The position numbers and the translations under genes were made by a program. The notes beneath the pieces were generated by a model. The model saw only the letters and a list, made by a program, of their open reading frames with translations. It was not told where the DNA came from and searched no databases. A stretch of 64,000 bases of DNA, from NCBI GenBank assembly GCA_025093985.1, contig JACAAK010000014.1, forward strand, positions 1,550,001-1,614,000. The letters run 5' to 3'. Positions 1 through 8,986 of the stretch are shown here, piece after piece; the stretch's first letter is position 1, and each line of letters opens with the position of its first letter. This stretch comes from Calvatia gigantea (taxonomy: Eukaryota > Basidiomycota > Agaricomycetes > Agaricales > Lycoperdaceae).

Positions 1-687
1 AATGTTGGCCACAGCGTGACCCCCGAGCCAACTCGGATTAGACTGACCAGTTGGAGAGCGATCCAACCAGCCATTGTTAGACAGGGACTGGACAAACGCC
101 AAGGCGGCGCCCAATACCACTGTGGTAGATTCCGCGCTGAGCGGCATAGCATGCACGGACCTGAACCAGGTGGACAGGTTGTGCAGGGATTCGGCTGCGC
201 CCTGGACGTCCACAGCGAGGTGTTCTTCGTCACCTGCCAACGCCGCTACGGATGGAGCATACTCCAAATCGCCGAACGACTCCACTGACATATCTCTGCC
301 AGCGGAGCTCCCAGGGGGATCGGTGGCGATCGCGGAAGCAGCAGCCCCGGGGGCCACTACCTCGTCCTCGTCATCGTCGAAAGAATCCCCCACCTCCATA
401 GGCGCAGGAGAGGGGGAGGTAGCACGAGAGGGAGCACGGGACCGAGGTCGGGCGGTTCCACTCGAGGAGGTTGATGATGGCGGCCGTGCCGTGATCGGGA
501 CAGCGGCATATCGTTGGCGCGTGCCCTCCCCAGAGGAAGCCTGGGTTGAGGCGCGGGTTTGGTAGCGGGGTTGTGGCTGCTGGGAGCCCACACCCGGAAT
601 ACGAGCGATCGGGTCAGGGGACGATTGCGGCGGGACCGGGTCGTCAGCCCACGGGTCATTTGATGAGCTGGGTGGCCTACGGCTCAT
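1..687 (-). CDS. LINE ORF1 (gag-like), N-terminal 229 residues, runs off left edge
   Basis: The frame starts at ATG 687-685 and stays open to base 1 with no stop. It matches the N-terminus of the complete ORF1 of copy J (26833-28938): a Pro/Ser/Gln-rich, probably disordered start, an acidic patch, then the conserved block around the GGHAVANI motif at the edge. The zinc knuckles lie further on, outside the window. An in-frame TAG upstream of the ATG and the shared start in J and M support this start. The role is inferred from the family: an RNA-binding partner of ORF2 in the retrotransposition particle. Few differences from J suggest a fairly young copy. Confidence 0.8.
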   Translation of the reverse strand, partial: MSRRPPSSSNDPWADDPVPPQSSPDPIARIPGVGSQQPQPRYQTRASTQASSGEGTRQRYAAVPITARPPSSTSSSGTARPRSRAPSRATSPSPAPMEVGDSFDDDEDEVVAPGAAASAIATDPPGSSAGRDMSVESFGDLEYAPSVAALAGDEEHLAVDVQGAAESLHNLSTWFRSVHAMPLSAESTTVVLGAALAFVQSLSNNGWLDRSPTGQSNPSWLGGHAVANI

Positions 688-813
688 ACCAGCGAGTATA
701 TCAGCAACTAGGGACGTGCCCTAGCCAAGCGTTGGGGTTGCGGTGTATTCGATACGACTAGACTACAGTAACCGCCCCGTTGATGGTGGTGGTTGCTGGA
801 AAAGGAAGGTGTG
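1..813 (-). mobile_element. LINE copy A, 5' part
   Basis: Antisense 5' end of the LINE family that fills this window: a 5' UTR of about 125 bp (688-813) and the start of ORF1. The 5' terminus (minus strand, ACACCTTCCTTTTCCAGC) matches those of copies J, M and S. It meets plus-strand copy B directly at about 813/814, with the RNA 5' end of A facing the truncated edge of B, as expected for a 5' inversion made by twin priming. The left part lies outside the window. Confidence 0.85.
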
Positions 814-815
814 TG

Positions 816-2276
816 CAGAAGCGCCTCCTCTATCGGTCGTGTGTCGTCCCCATTGCGACGTATGGCTTCAAACTCTGGTTCTTCAAGGGCTCTCGCTGCA
901 AGGCGGCCCTTAAGAGTCTGAACGTCATGCAGAGACGGGCGGCCCTGTGGATTACAGGCGCTTTCCGGACTGCTCCTACTGGGGCCGCGGAGTCGTTCAC
1001 GGGGCTCATACCTATCCAGCTTCACATACAGAAGCTTGCCGTCAGGTCGGACTACAGGATTAAGACCCTGTCACCTAACCACCCTCTCAGGGCCCTCATG
1101 AGCCCTGAATATTCCGGGTCTGCTAAGTTGCACACTCGTTCTATCGGCCTTATGTCTCCTGCGGTTCGCAAGAAGACTAAGGGCTCCTTAATCCAGGCTG
1201 ACGCCAGCCTGGTGAACCTCGTCGAGGAGTTTGAGCCTACGGCTTCAATTAATCGACCCGGATACCGCCTGATGGACTGCCACCCTGACCAGGTGTCGTT
1301 CATGGAGGTGAAACTCAATGCGGAGGGTAACACCGACCCCGAGCATATGTATGCTCTCAACGCGCGCCTGAGGGAGTGCAGGGAGGACCTCGGGATTGTC
1401 CATATGGCGACGGACGCAAGTCTGCCGCTCCATGGCAAGTTCCAGGCAGTTTCGTCTGCCCATGTCTACCGCCAGCGGGAGTGCCTCCGGGAGATCACTC
1501 GCGTGGCAGGCCGAGTTACGGCGCCTGACGCTGAGCTCATGGCCATTGCGCTTGGCGTTCATTTTGCTCTTAAGCAGGATGACGTCAGGCTTATACGGGT
1601 ATTCACTGACTCTATTGCGTCGGCGAAGCTTGCAGTTGATCCGTCTACACACTCCGGGCAGATGCTGTCCCAAGGGGTGTGTGTGGCGCTTAAACAGTGG
1701 CTCTCGGGGGATCCCCGGAGAGGCATTGAATTTCTCGCTGTCCCTTCCTCCGAGAAGTGGGAGTTCCACCATGCTGTTCACCGGCATGTTACCTCGTTCC
1801 CTCAGGTCGCTTATGGCCTGAGGCCGTTCACTTCTATTGCCCGCCTGCGCAAGGAGGCGGTCGATGATGTTCTGGAGTCATGGCGCCAGCTGTACTCTAC
1901 CTCTTCTTACAAGGGGCGTAGCAATATGGATCTCGCCTCTGGGGCGGACCCATCTGTTCCGGGGAAGCCGACCTACCTTTCTGGTGGGCCCTGGCTCCCT
2001 CATGTTAGCGGCTCTAACTCGCTCTGTGCGAGGGCCGTGCGTGCCGTTACAGGTCATGCTCCGATTGGGTCGTACCGCGTACGATTCTTTCCTACTGAAA
2101 GCGTTAGCTGCTCGTGTGGCGCCGCTCTTGAGGGGCGCTATCACATCTTCGTCAGGTGTCCCAAACACAAAAGGGAACTTGACAGACCTCCTCAGACCAT
2201 TCGTGAGCTGATAGACTTCCTGAACGCAAACCCGGGGGCCTTTGCGTTCAGACCAGATGACGCTGGGATCGGTTGA
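816..2276 (+). CDS. LINE ORF2 C-terminal fragment (RT thumb, RNase H, zinc motif) of copy B
   Basis: About 486 codons, open to TGA 2274-2276. The frame starts at the equivalent of residue 816 of the intact ORF2 in copy C and covers the end of the RT region, RNase H (TDAS, DAELMA, FTDS) and the C-terminal CxC...H...C motif near the stop. There is no promoter or natural start codon: the apparent upstream frame crosses the junction with copy A. It is a 5'-truncated dead copy whose reading frame has not decayed, so the insertion is fairly young. Confidence 0.85.
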   Translation, partial: QKRLLYRSCVVPIATYGFKLWFFKGSRCKAALKSLNVMQRRAALWITGAFRTAPTGAAESFTGLIPIQLHIQKLAVRSDYRIKTLSPNHPLRALMSPEYSGSAKLHTRSIGLMSPAVRKKTKGSLIQADASLVNLVEEFEPTASINRPGYRLMDCHPDQVSFMEVKLNAEGNTDPEHMYALNARLRECREDLGIVHMATDASLPLHGKFQAVSSAHVYRQRECLREITRVAGRVTAPDAELMAIALGVHFALKQDDVRLIRVFTDSIASAKLAVDPSTHSGQMLSQGVCVALKQWLSGDPRRGIEFLAVPSSEKWEFHHAVHRHVTSFPQVAYGLRPFTSIARLRKEAVDDVLESWRQLYSTSSYKGRSNMDLASGADPSVPGKPTYLSGGPWLPHVSGSNSLCARAVRAVTGHAPIGSYRVRFFPTESVSCSCGAALEGRYHIFVRCPKHKRELDRPPQTIRELIDFLNANPGAFAFRPDDAGIG

Positions 2277-2605
2277 GCTGGCGCGCGTGGGGGGCTCCTG
2301 CGGGGTTGCTGGTCTTCTGGCCTACTGGGGGGAGAAGTTGTAAGGCAACAGGGGTGGGGTCCCTGGGGGGTGCTTCTGGCCTCGGCTAGTGGTGCTCCTT
2401 TCCTGGGCCTGGCTTAGGGCTTCGTGGGGGGCGGAGGCGTAAAATAACGGGGGTGGGGTCCCCGGGTGGCAGTGTGGGCTCGTCCTGCTAAGCTGCTTTC
2501 TTGGGCACCGTCTATGCGGCGCTTCGAGTTGCTACCCTGCCTGCTGTGTTGCTCTGAGTCAGGACTGGGCTGATACCCTTTCACTTGGGAAGTTGGGGGT
2601 AAGGC

Positions 2606-3553
2606 TCCAAGCGCCCCGACAATGTCACGGCTGGTCCCAACCGTCGGCAACTCCTCATGACTGCGGTCGCCGTGCCGGAAGGTGCCCCCCGCCCTCAGAC
2701 CAACCACTTTGTTGAAGTTATCAACAGAGGCCTCGTGCAAGCTCGCGTCCGTTGCAGGATCGAGTCGGTTCGCTCGAGCACGGCCAATTCGTGGTCGCTG
2801 CTCACTAATTTCGCCCCCACCCCGAAGGATGTCGCCATCATCGACGAGTGGGCTCATAAGGCGGTTGCTGAGGGCGTTAAGCTCCAGCTCCGTGTTCCCG
2901 ACTCCACGTCCTACATCAGGATCGTGGATATCCCCTTTATCGACGAGCTTGGGCGCAAGGCCATGACTGTCGAACGCCTCCTGGGCCACCTGTCGAAGTC
3001 TCCGCATCGCGAGGACTTCGCCATGCTGTCTCATACCCCGCGCATCTCGCGCAATTCCGCCAGCTCTGACACCTGCACAGCTTGGCTCGACTTAGCCGAC
3101 TCTAAGACCGGCACTCGGATGAAGCGTCTCGTGGGGCGCACCGTCCAGATTGGAACGCACTCCTGCCGCGTGCAGCAGGCTTCCGCCCGTACCGGGGTCC
3201 CCTGGTGTCAGCGCTGCTGGTACTGGGGCCACCCCACTGCTATCTGCCGATCCAGGTCGAACAGGTGCCCCATCTGCGCTGGGCCTCATACCTCTGAGAA
3301 CCACCGCGCCGTCGCCGGCTGTTGTCATCCTAAGGATCTCAACAAGGCTACCCCCGAGGGACAGCCATGTCCCCACAAATTCAAATGTCTGAACTGCGGT
3401 GGCGAACACCGCGCTGACTCTCACTCGTGCCAGCTTTGGCGCCACCGGTATGAGGCCGAGTGGATCAAAGAGCATTACCGAAAGGTGAGTGAACGCCGTC
3501 TCTCAAGGATAGCGTCACGATCCGCTGACAACACTTCAGCATCCGCGCAATGA
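2606..3553 (+). CDS. LINE ORF1 (gag-like), C-terminal 315 residues of copy C
   Basis: The frame is open from the truncation point at 2606. It includes the central conserved domain (VINRGLVQARVRC, PFIDELGRKA) and three zinc-knuckle-like clusters: CQRCWYWGHPTAIC, CPICAGPHTSENH and CLNCGGEHRADSHSC. The first 386 or so residues present in J are missing because of 5' truncation. The stop TGA (3551-3553) overlaps the ORF2 start codon (ATG 3550-3552). ORF1 proteins of this type bind the element RNA; that role is from family knowledge. Confidence 0.88.
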   Translation, partial: SKRPDNVTAGPNRRQLLMTAVAVPEGAPRPQTNHFVEVINRGLVQARVRCRIESVRSSTANSWSLLTNFAPTPKDVAIIDEWAHKAVAEGVKLQLRVPDSTSYIRIVDIPFIDELGRKAMTVERLLGHLSKSPHREDFAMLSHTPRISRNSASSDTCTAWLDLADSKTGTRMKRLVGRTVQIGTHSCRVQQASARTGVPWCQRCWYWGHPTAICRSRSNRCPICAGPHTSENHRAVAGCCHPKDLNKATPEGQPCPHKFKCLNCGGEHRADSHSCQLWRHRYEAEWIKEHYRKVSERRLSRIASRSADNTSASAQ

Positions 3554-6500
3554 ACCCCGAACCTAACGAGTTGAGGCGTTTCGTGAAGGGTAGATTACGT
3601 ATATTGTCCTTTAATGTGGCTAAGAATTATACATTGTTGGACACATTGCTAGAGTCTGAGAAAGACAACTTCGACATCATTCTCGTCCAGGAGCCACCCT
3701 GGCGAACGATTAGATCCGCCCCCTCGACGCTCGACGCCGAGGGTGAGCCCGTCATCGGAGCACCTAAGCACCCTGAGTGGTTGTATATGGTGAGGCCGGC
3801 CTCCACTGCGGAGGAGCGAGATCGACCGCGTGTTATGGCTTTTGTCCACACGCGGATCAAGAGACTGAGGCCCTCGCTTAGGCGGGACCTCATTGATCAC
3901 CGGGATGTGATGGTTCTTACCATCTTCAATCACGGTCGTGAACGCCACTTCATGAATGTCTATTCTGATGATGAGCACACTGCGATCAAGCTTCTCTATG
4001 AGAAGCGCGATTCTCTACCCCAGATGCATTACATGGGAGGCGATTTCAATTGCCATTCGCGTGAGTGGGACGACGGCGTCCCGCATCACCACCGACCCGC
4101 CCAGCAGCTTCTGGAAGCTGCCGACGACCTCGGCCTTGGGATCTGGTTGCCAGATTCCAGGGCTTCTACTCATGTACCTCGAGATCCGACCAAGCGCCAA
4201 TCGGTGATTGATCTGATCTTCGTCTCCGATCTCAGGTGGCGCATCGCGCGCCCCCAGATCAGATCGGATCTGACAGGCCCATCGGACCACCATCCGCTGT
4301 CTGTCACGATCCCTATCCGCCCTGAGGACATTACAAATGTCAGAAGGGCTTTCCCCAAGAACTCGGCAGCGACTGCGGAATTGCAGTTCCTGGATGAGAT
4401 CAGAGAAGGGGTGTATGGTCTTCGTGATCATCCCCTTAATTCAGCTCGGGATGTTAATGTCCTGGCATCGGCCATTGGGTCGGTGTTCTCTGCAGCGTGG
4501 CATCGCCACACTGTGGAGGTGCACATCTCCGCAAAGTCTCAACCCTGGTGGGATGAGGACTGCAGAGTCGCCCTTCAGGTCCATAGGGATTCTTCGGACC
4601 CTGCGGACTGGAAGGCATTTCGACGCGTTGTGGCGTCTAAGAAGCGCAAATTCTTTGATGAGAAGATTGAGGAAATTGCTGAGACCAACAAGCGCCCCTG
4701 GGACCTTATGGAATGGGTCAAGGCGCGCAAGTTGCCTGCGTGCGAGGCTATCTCCTATCAGGGGGAACCTTGTCACACTATGGACTCCCTGTGGGAGGCC
4801 CTTCACAGTACCTACAACTCCGCTTCCGGGCGCGAGTGTGATACCCCCGTTATTGATCCGCTCCCTACGCTGACGCGGCGGGAATGGGTGGACTTCTCAG
4901 CCAAGGAGCTGGTGGACGCGTTGTCAGCCTGCTCTAAGGTCTCTGCGCCGGGCCCCGACCACGTTACGTGGAGGATGCTCAAACAGATCGTGCTTGGGGA
5001 TGCCCTGCCAGTCTTCGTACGTCTAGCTAGCGCCTGTATTCGTTTAGGTTGCTGGCCGGAGTATTTTAAAGAATCCATGTCAGTTATTATCCCTAAGCCG
5101 GGTAAGCCTGCATATTCTACACCCAAGGCCTTTAGGCCCATAGTACTTCTCAACACGCTGGGCAAGCTGTTCGAGAAAATGATCGCGACTAGGCTCCAGT
5201 TTGACTCTGTCAAATTTGGGGTCTTTCACCCTAATCAGCTCGGAGGTGTGATCCAACGGTCCACTGAAGATGCTGGCCTGATGCTGACCCACATCGTAAG
5301 AGCGGGTTGGGCTAAGGGCCTCAGGACTAGCGTTGTGGCTTTTGACATAGCGCAGTTCTTCCCGTCATTGCACCATGATATGCTGGTAGCAATACTTCGC
5401 AAGCAAGGATTCGCCCCTGAGTTGGTTGAGTTCTTTGCGCACTACCTGGTAGGACGGAAGACCCAGTATTGCTGGGACTCCTTCAAGTCCGAACCATTTC
5501 CATCGGATGTGGGGGTGGGGCAGGGTTCTGCCCTCTCTCCCGTCCTGTCGGCCTTATACATAGCTCCGCTAATGTGGCTTTTCGACAGGGAGGCGTCACG
5601 TCTTGGGACGACTCTTCTGTCATATGTTGATGATGGCACCATCATTGCCCAGTCAAAGGACTGGGGATCTAACCTTGTGGCTCTTAAGGAGGCATATGGT
5701 ATTATATTCAGGCTCTTTGAGCGCTTCGCCTTGGTACTTGAGCATGACAAGTCTGAGGTCTTCCACTTCTTCCGTAAGCATGGGGATGATAATCCACCGA
5801 TTGACCTGGGCTTTGCCCCGTTCACTGGTGATACGCCACTCCGGCCCAAGCCTTATTGGAGGTATCTGGGCTTCTACTTCGACCGCGCCCTTACCTTTAA
5901 GGAGCACGTTCGTTACTATTCTACTAAAGCACTCTCCACGGTGAAGGCCATGAAGATGCTTGGTAATTCTACGAGGGGCTTGCGGCCTATGCAGAAGCGC
6001 CTCCTCTATCGGTCGTGTGTTGTTCCGATTGCGACATACGGCTTTAAACTCTGGTTCTTCAAGGGCTCTCGCTGTAAGGCGGCCCTCAAGAGTCTGAACG
6101 TCATGCAGAGACGGGCGGCCCTGTGGATTACAGGTGCCTTCCGGACTGCCCCTACTGGGGCCGCGGAGTCATTCGCGGGTCTCATACCCATCCAGCTTCA
6201 TATACAGAAGCTTGCTGTCAGGTCGGACTACAGGATTAAGACACTGTCACCTAACCACCCTCTCAGGGCCCTTATGAGCCCTGAATACTCTGGGTCTGCT
6301 AAATTGCACACTCGTTCTATCGGCCTTATGTCTCCTGCGGTCCGCAGGAAGACTAAGGGCTCTTTAATCCAGGCTGACGCCAGCCTGGTGAACCTCGTCG
6401 AGGAATTTGAGCCTATGGCTTCAATTAATCGACCCGGGTACCGCCTGATGGACTGCCACCCTGAGCAGGTGTCGTTCATGGAGGTGAAGCTCAATGCGGA

Positions 6501-7452
6501 GGGTAATACCGACCCCGAGCATATGTATGCTCTCAATGCGCGCCTTAGGGAGTGCAGGGAGGATCTCGGGATTGTCCATATGGCGACGGACGCAAGTCTG
6601 CCGCTCCATGGCAAGTTCCAGGCAGTTTCGTCTGCCCATGTCTACCGCCAGCGGGAGTGCCTTCGGGAGATCACTCGCGTGGCAGGCCGAGTTACAGCAC
6701 CTGATGCTGAGCTCATGGCCATTGCGCTTGGCATTCATTTTGCTCTTAAGCAGGATGACGTCAGGCTTATACGGGTATTCACTGACTCTATTGCGTCAGC
6801 GAAGCTTGTAGTTGATCCGTCTACGCACTCCGGGCAGATGCTGTCCCAGGGAGTGTGTGTGGCGCTTAAACGATGGCTCTCTGGGGATCCCCGGAGAGGC
6901 GTCGAATTCCTTGCTGTCCCTTCTTCCGAGAAGTGGGAGTTCCACCATGCTGTTCACCGGCATGTTACCTCATTCCCTCAGGTCGCTTATGGCCCGAGGC
7001 CGTTCACTTCTATTGCCCGCCTGCGCAAAGAGGCGGTCGATGACGTTCTGGAGTCATGGCGTCAGCTGTACTCTACCTCTTCTTACAAGGGGCACAGTAA
7101 TATGGATCTTGCCTCCGGGGCAGATCCATCTATTCCGGGGAAGCCGACCTACCTTTCTGGTGGGCCCTGGCTTCCTCATGTTAGCGGCTCTAACTCGTTG
7201 TGTGCGAGGGCCGTGCGTGCCGTTACTGGTCATGCTCCGATTGGGTCGTACCGTGTACGATTCTTTCCGAACGAAAGCGTTGGCTGCTCGTGTGGCGCCG
7301 CTCTCGAGGGGCGCTATCACATTTTCGTCAGGTGTCCCAACCACAAGAGGGAGCTTGACAGACCTCCTCAGACCATTCGTGAGCTGATTGACTTCCTGAA
7401 CGCGAACCCTGGTGCTTTCGCGTTCAGACCAGATGATGCTGGGATCGGTTGA
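3550..7452 (+). CDS. LINE ORF2: endonuclease, reverse transcriptase, RNase H polyprotein (1300 aa, intact)
   Basis: Complete, uninterrupted ORF. An apurinic-type endonuclease lies at about residues 15-255 (VQEPPW, GGDFNCH near 163, SDHHP near 246). The reverse transcriptase spans about 450-800 (FRPIVLLNTLGKLFE, FDIAQFFPS, GQGSALSP, catalytic YVDDG at 692-696). RNase H lies at about 1008-1090 with Asp/Glu/Asp in TDAS, DAELMA and FTDS. A C-terminal CxC...H...C motif lies near 1245-1262. It would carry out target-primed reverse transcription. The start overlaps the ORF1 stop as ATGA, suggesting re-initiation. All catalytic residues I can judge are present, so this is the best candidate for a functional ORF2, although the copy lacks a 5' UTR and a full ORF1. 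Confidence 0.95.
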   Translation: MNPEPNELRRFVKGRLRILSFNVAKNYTLLDTLLESEKDNFDIILVQEPPWRTIRSAPSTLDAEGEPVIGAPKHPEWLYMVRPASTAEERDRPRVMAFVHTRIKRLRPSLRRDLIDHRDVMVLTIFNHGRERHFMNVYSDDEHTAIKLLYEKRDSLPQMHYMGGDFNCHSREWDDGVPHHHRPAQQLLEAADDLGLGIWLPDSRASTHVPRDPTKRQSVIDLIFVSDLRWRIARPQIRSDLTGPSDHHPLSVTIPIRPEDITNVRRAFPKNSAATAELQFLDEIREGVYGLRDHPLNSARDVNVLASAIGSVFSAAWHRHTVEVHISAKSQPWWDEDCRVALQVHRDSSDPADWKAFRRVVASKKRKFFDEKIEEIAETNKRPWDLMEWVKARKLPACEAISYQGEPCHTMDSLWEALHSTYNSASGRECDTPVIDPLPTLTRREWVDFSAKELVDALSACSKVSAPGPDHVTWRMLKQIVLGDALPVFVRLASACIRLGCWPEYFKESMSVIIPKPGKPAYSTPKAFRPIVLLNTLGKLFEKMIATRLQFDSVKFGVFHPNQLGGVIQRSTEDAGLMLTHIVRAGWAKGLRTSVVAFDIAQFFPSLHHDMLVAILRKQGFAPELVEFFAHYLVGRKTQYCWDSFKSEPFPSDVGVGQGSALSPVLSALYIAPLMWLFDREASRLGTTLLSYVDDGTIIAQSKDWGSNLVALKEAYGIIFRLFERFALVLEHDKSEVFHFFRKHGDDNPPIDLGFAPFTGDTPLRPKPYWRYLGFYFDRALTFKEHVRYYSTKALSTVKAMKMLGNSTRGLRPMQKRLLYRSCVVPIATYGFKLWFFKGSRCKAALKSLNVMQRRAALWITGAFRTAPTGAAESFAGLIPIQLHIQKLAVRSDYRIKTLSPNHPLRALMSPEYSGSAKLHTRSIGLMSPAVRRKTKGSLIQADASLVNLVEEFEPMASINRPGYRLMDCHPEQVSFMEVKLNAEGNTDPEHMYALNARLRECREDLGIVHMATDASLPLHGKFQAVSSAHVYRQRECLREITRVAGRVTAPDAELMAIALGIHFALKQDDVRLIRVFTDSIASAKLVVDPSTHSGQMLSQGVCVALKRWLSGDPRRGVEFLAVPSSEKWEFHHAVHRHVTSFPQVAYGPRPFTSIARLRKEAVDDVLESWRQLYSTSSYKGHSNMDLASGADPSIPGKPTYLSGGPWLPHVSGSNSLCARAVRAVTGHAPIGSYRVRFFPNESVGCSCGAALEGRYHIFVRCPNHKRELDRPPQTIRELIDFLNANPGAFAFRPDDAGIG

Positions 7453-8162
7453 GCTGGCGCGCGTGGGGGGTTCCTGCGGGGTCGCTGGTCTTCTGGCCTA
7501 CTGGGGGGGGAAGTTGTAAGGTAACAGGGGTGGGGTCCCTGGGGGGTGCTTCTGGCCTCGGCTAGTGGTGCTCCTTTCCTGGGCCTGGCTGGGGGCTTCG
7601 TGTCAGGCGGAGGCGTAAAATAACGGGGGTGGGGTCCCCGGGTGGCGGTGCGGGTTCGTCCTGCTAAGCTGCTTTCTTGGGCACCGTCTAGGCGGCGCTT
7701 CGAGTTGCTACCCTGTCTGATGTGTTGTTCTGGGTCGGGACTGGGCTGATACCCTTCCACTTGGGAAGCTGGGGGTAAGGTGGCTCCAAGCGGGGGCTCC
7801 TTGCGCTGGATCTCCTGACTACACCTGTCCCCCTGAGGGCACCCGGCCGCCGTTGCCGCTGGGTCCGCCTCTCGAGGGATGATCAGGGCACCGCCGCTTT
7901 GCGGCGATGCGTCACTGGGTGTACACCACAAGACCTGGGCAACTGGGTCTTCCTCAATGTGATGGGCATTTCGGGGAACCGGGGGATTTGGCAAGTAGGG
8001 GATGGTCCGGTCTGGTCTGGGTTAGCGCTTGGGTTGGGTTGGATTGTCTCTGAACAGTAGATTACTCTTAACTCATCGGACCTTGTAGTTGGGGCTTTGT
8101 ACTTAGCTACACGCGGACTGCGATCGGGCACCGCGATATAAATTGGCGCAAGCCATGATTTA
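7453..8162 (+). other. LINE 3' UTR (type I) with structured elements
   Basis: About 710 nt between the ORF2 stop and the poly(A). It is G-rich on the sense strand (runs around 7525-7545 and 7625-7645; GGG runs 8019-8042). It holds the covarying stem-loop (7888-7910) and a second hairpin with arms AAGACC/GGTCTT (7930-7951). In several young copies the antisense strand stays open for about 208 codons across this UTR; I regard that as a by-product of composition. Confidence 0.75.
7888..7910 (+). other. Conserved LINE 3'-UTR stem-loop (copy C example)
   Basis: Arms GCACCGCCGC and GCGGCGATGC around loop TTT, with one C-A mismatch at pair 4. The same position in other copies forms perfect stems with changed base pairs (B 8304-8326, I 25445-25467, H 18644-18666, L 34305-34327, J 20158-20180 on the minus strand). 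The paired changes argue for selection on RNA structure, and a role in recognition by the element's own RT is inferred. Confidence 0.7.
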
Positions 8163-8599
8163 AAAAAAAAAAAAAAAAAAAAAGTTGGGGGTAAGGCGGC
8201 TCCAAGCAGGGGCTCCTTGCGCTGGCTCTCCTGACTACACCTGTCCCCACGAGGGCACTTGGCCGCCGTTGCCGCTGGGTCCGCCTCCTGAGGGATGATC
8301 AGGGCACCGTCGCTCTGCGACGGTGCGTCACTGGGTGTACACCACAAGACCTGGGCAACTGGGTCTTCTTCAGTGTGATGGGCATTTCGGGCGACCGGGG
8401 GATTTGGCAAGTAGGGGGGGGTCTGGTCTGGTCTGGGTCTTGGCTTGGGTTGGGTTGGGCTTCGTCTGAACAGTAGATTACTCTTAACTCATCGGACCTT
8501 GTAGTTGGGGCTTTGTACTTAGCTACGCGCGGACTGCGATCGGGCACCGCGTTATAAATTGGCGCAAGCCATGATTTAAAAAAAAAAAAAAAAAAAAAA

Positions 8600-8986
8600 G
8601 GCTCCTTGCGTTGGCTCTCCTGACTATACCTGTCCCCTCTCGGGCGCTTGGCCGCTGCTGCTGCTGGGCTCGCTGCTTGTGGGATGATCAGGGCACCGCC
8701 GCAGAGCGGCAGTGCGTCACTGGGTGTACACCACAAGACCTGGGTAACTGGGTCTTCTTCAGTGTGATGGGCATTTCGGGCAACCGGGGGATTTGGCAAG
8801 TAAGGGGCGGGCTGGTCTGGTCTGGGTTAGCGCTTGGGTTGGGTTGGGCTGCTTCTGAACAGTAGATTACTCTTAACTCATCGGACCTTGTAGCTGGGGC
8901 TTTGTACTTAGCTACACGCAGACTGTGATCGGGCACCGCGTTATAAATTGGCGCAAGCCATGATTTAAAAAAAAAAAAAAAAAAAA
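8600..8986 (+). mobile_element. LINE copy D (3' UTR only)
   Basis: A 5'-truncated copy of 387 bp containing only the distal type I 3' UTR and an A-tract (8967-8986). It starts directly at the end of copy B's poly(A), so it was probably inserted into that tail. It contains the stem-loop and the GTGTACAC palindrome. Confidence 0.85.

Larger units (their letters stand above)
2606..8181 (+). mobile_element. LINE copy C, with intact ORF2
   Basis: A 5576-bp plus-strand copy, 5' truncated inside ORF1, ending in a type I 3' UTR and an A-tract (8163-8181). It is flanked by a 16-bp TSD (2590-2605 and 8182-8197) inside copy B. The terminal sequence before the tail is GCGCAAGCCATGATTT, shared by all type I copies. 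A full-length element, judged from J, is about 6.9 kb. Domain content (CCHC gag-like ORF1; AP endonuclease, RT, RNase H and C-terminal zinc motif in ORF2) fits fungal Tad1-like elements of the Jockey/I assemblage. Confidence 0.92.
814..8599 (+). mobile_element. LINE copy B (5' truncated), split by copy C
   Basis: B consists of 814-2605 and 8182-8599. It begins inside the RT region of ORF2, keeps the C-terminus and the type I 3' UTR, and ends in an A-tract at 8578-8599. Copy C entered the 3' UTR and duplicated AAGTTGGGGGTAAGGC (2590-2605 and 8182-8197). After C, the 3' UTR resumes in register. The B 3' UTR carries a perfect 10-bp stem-loop at 8304-8326 and four GGG runs at 8435-8459. Confidence 0.85.

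Noticed and set aside
1245..1787. Antisense ORFs of 100-190 codons across the LINE ORF2 copies
   Set aside because: They are shadows of the GC-rich sense frame, recur at the same place in each copy and show no domain or start context.
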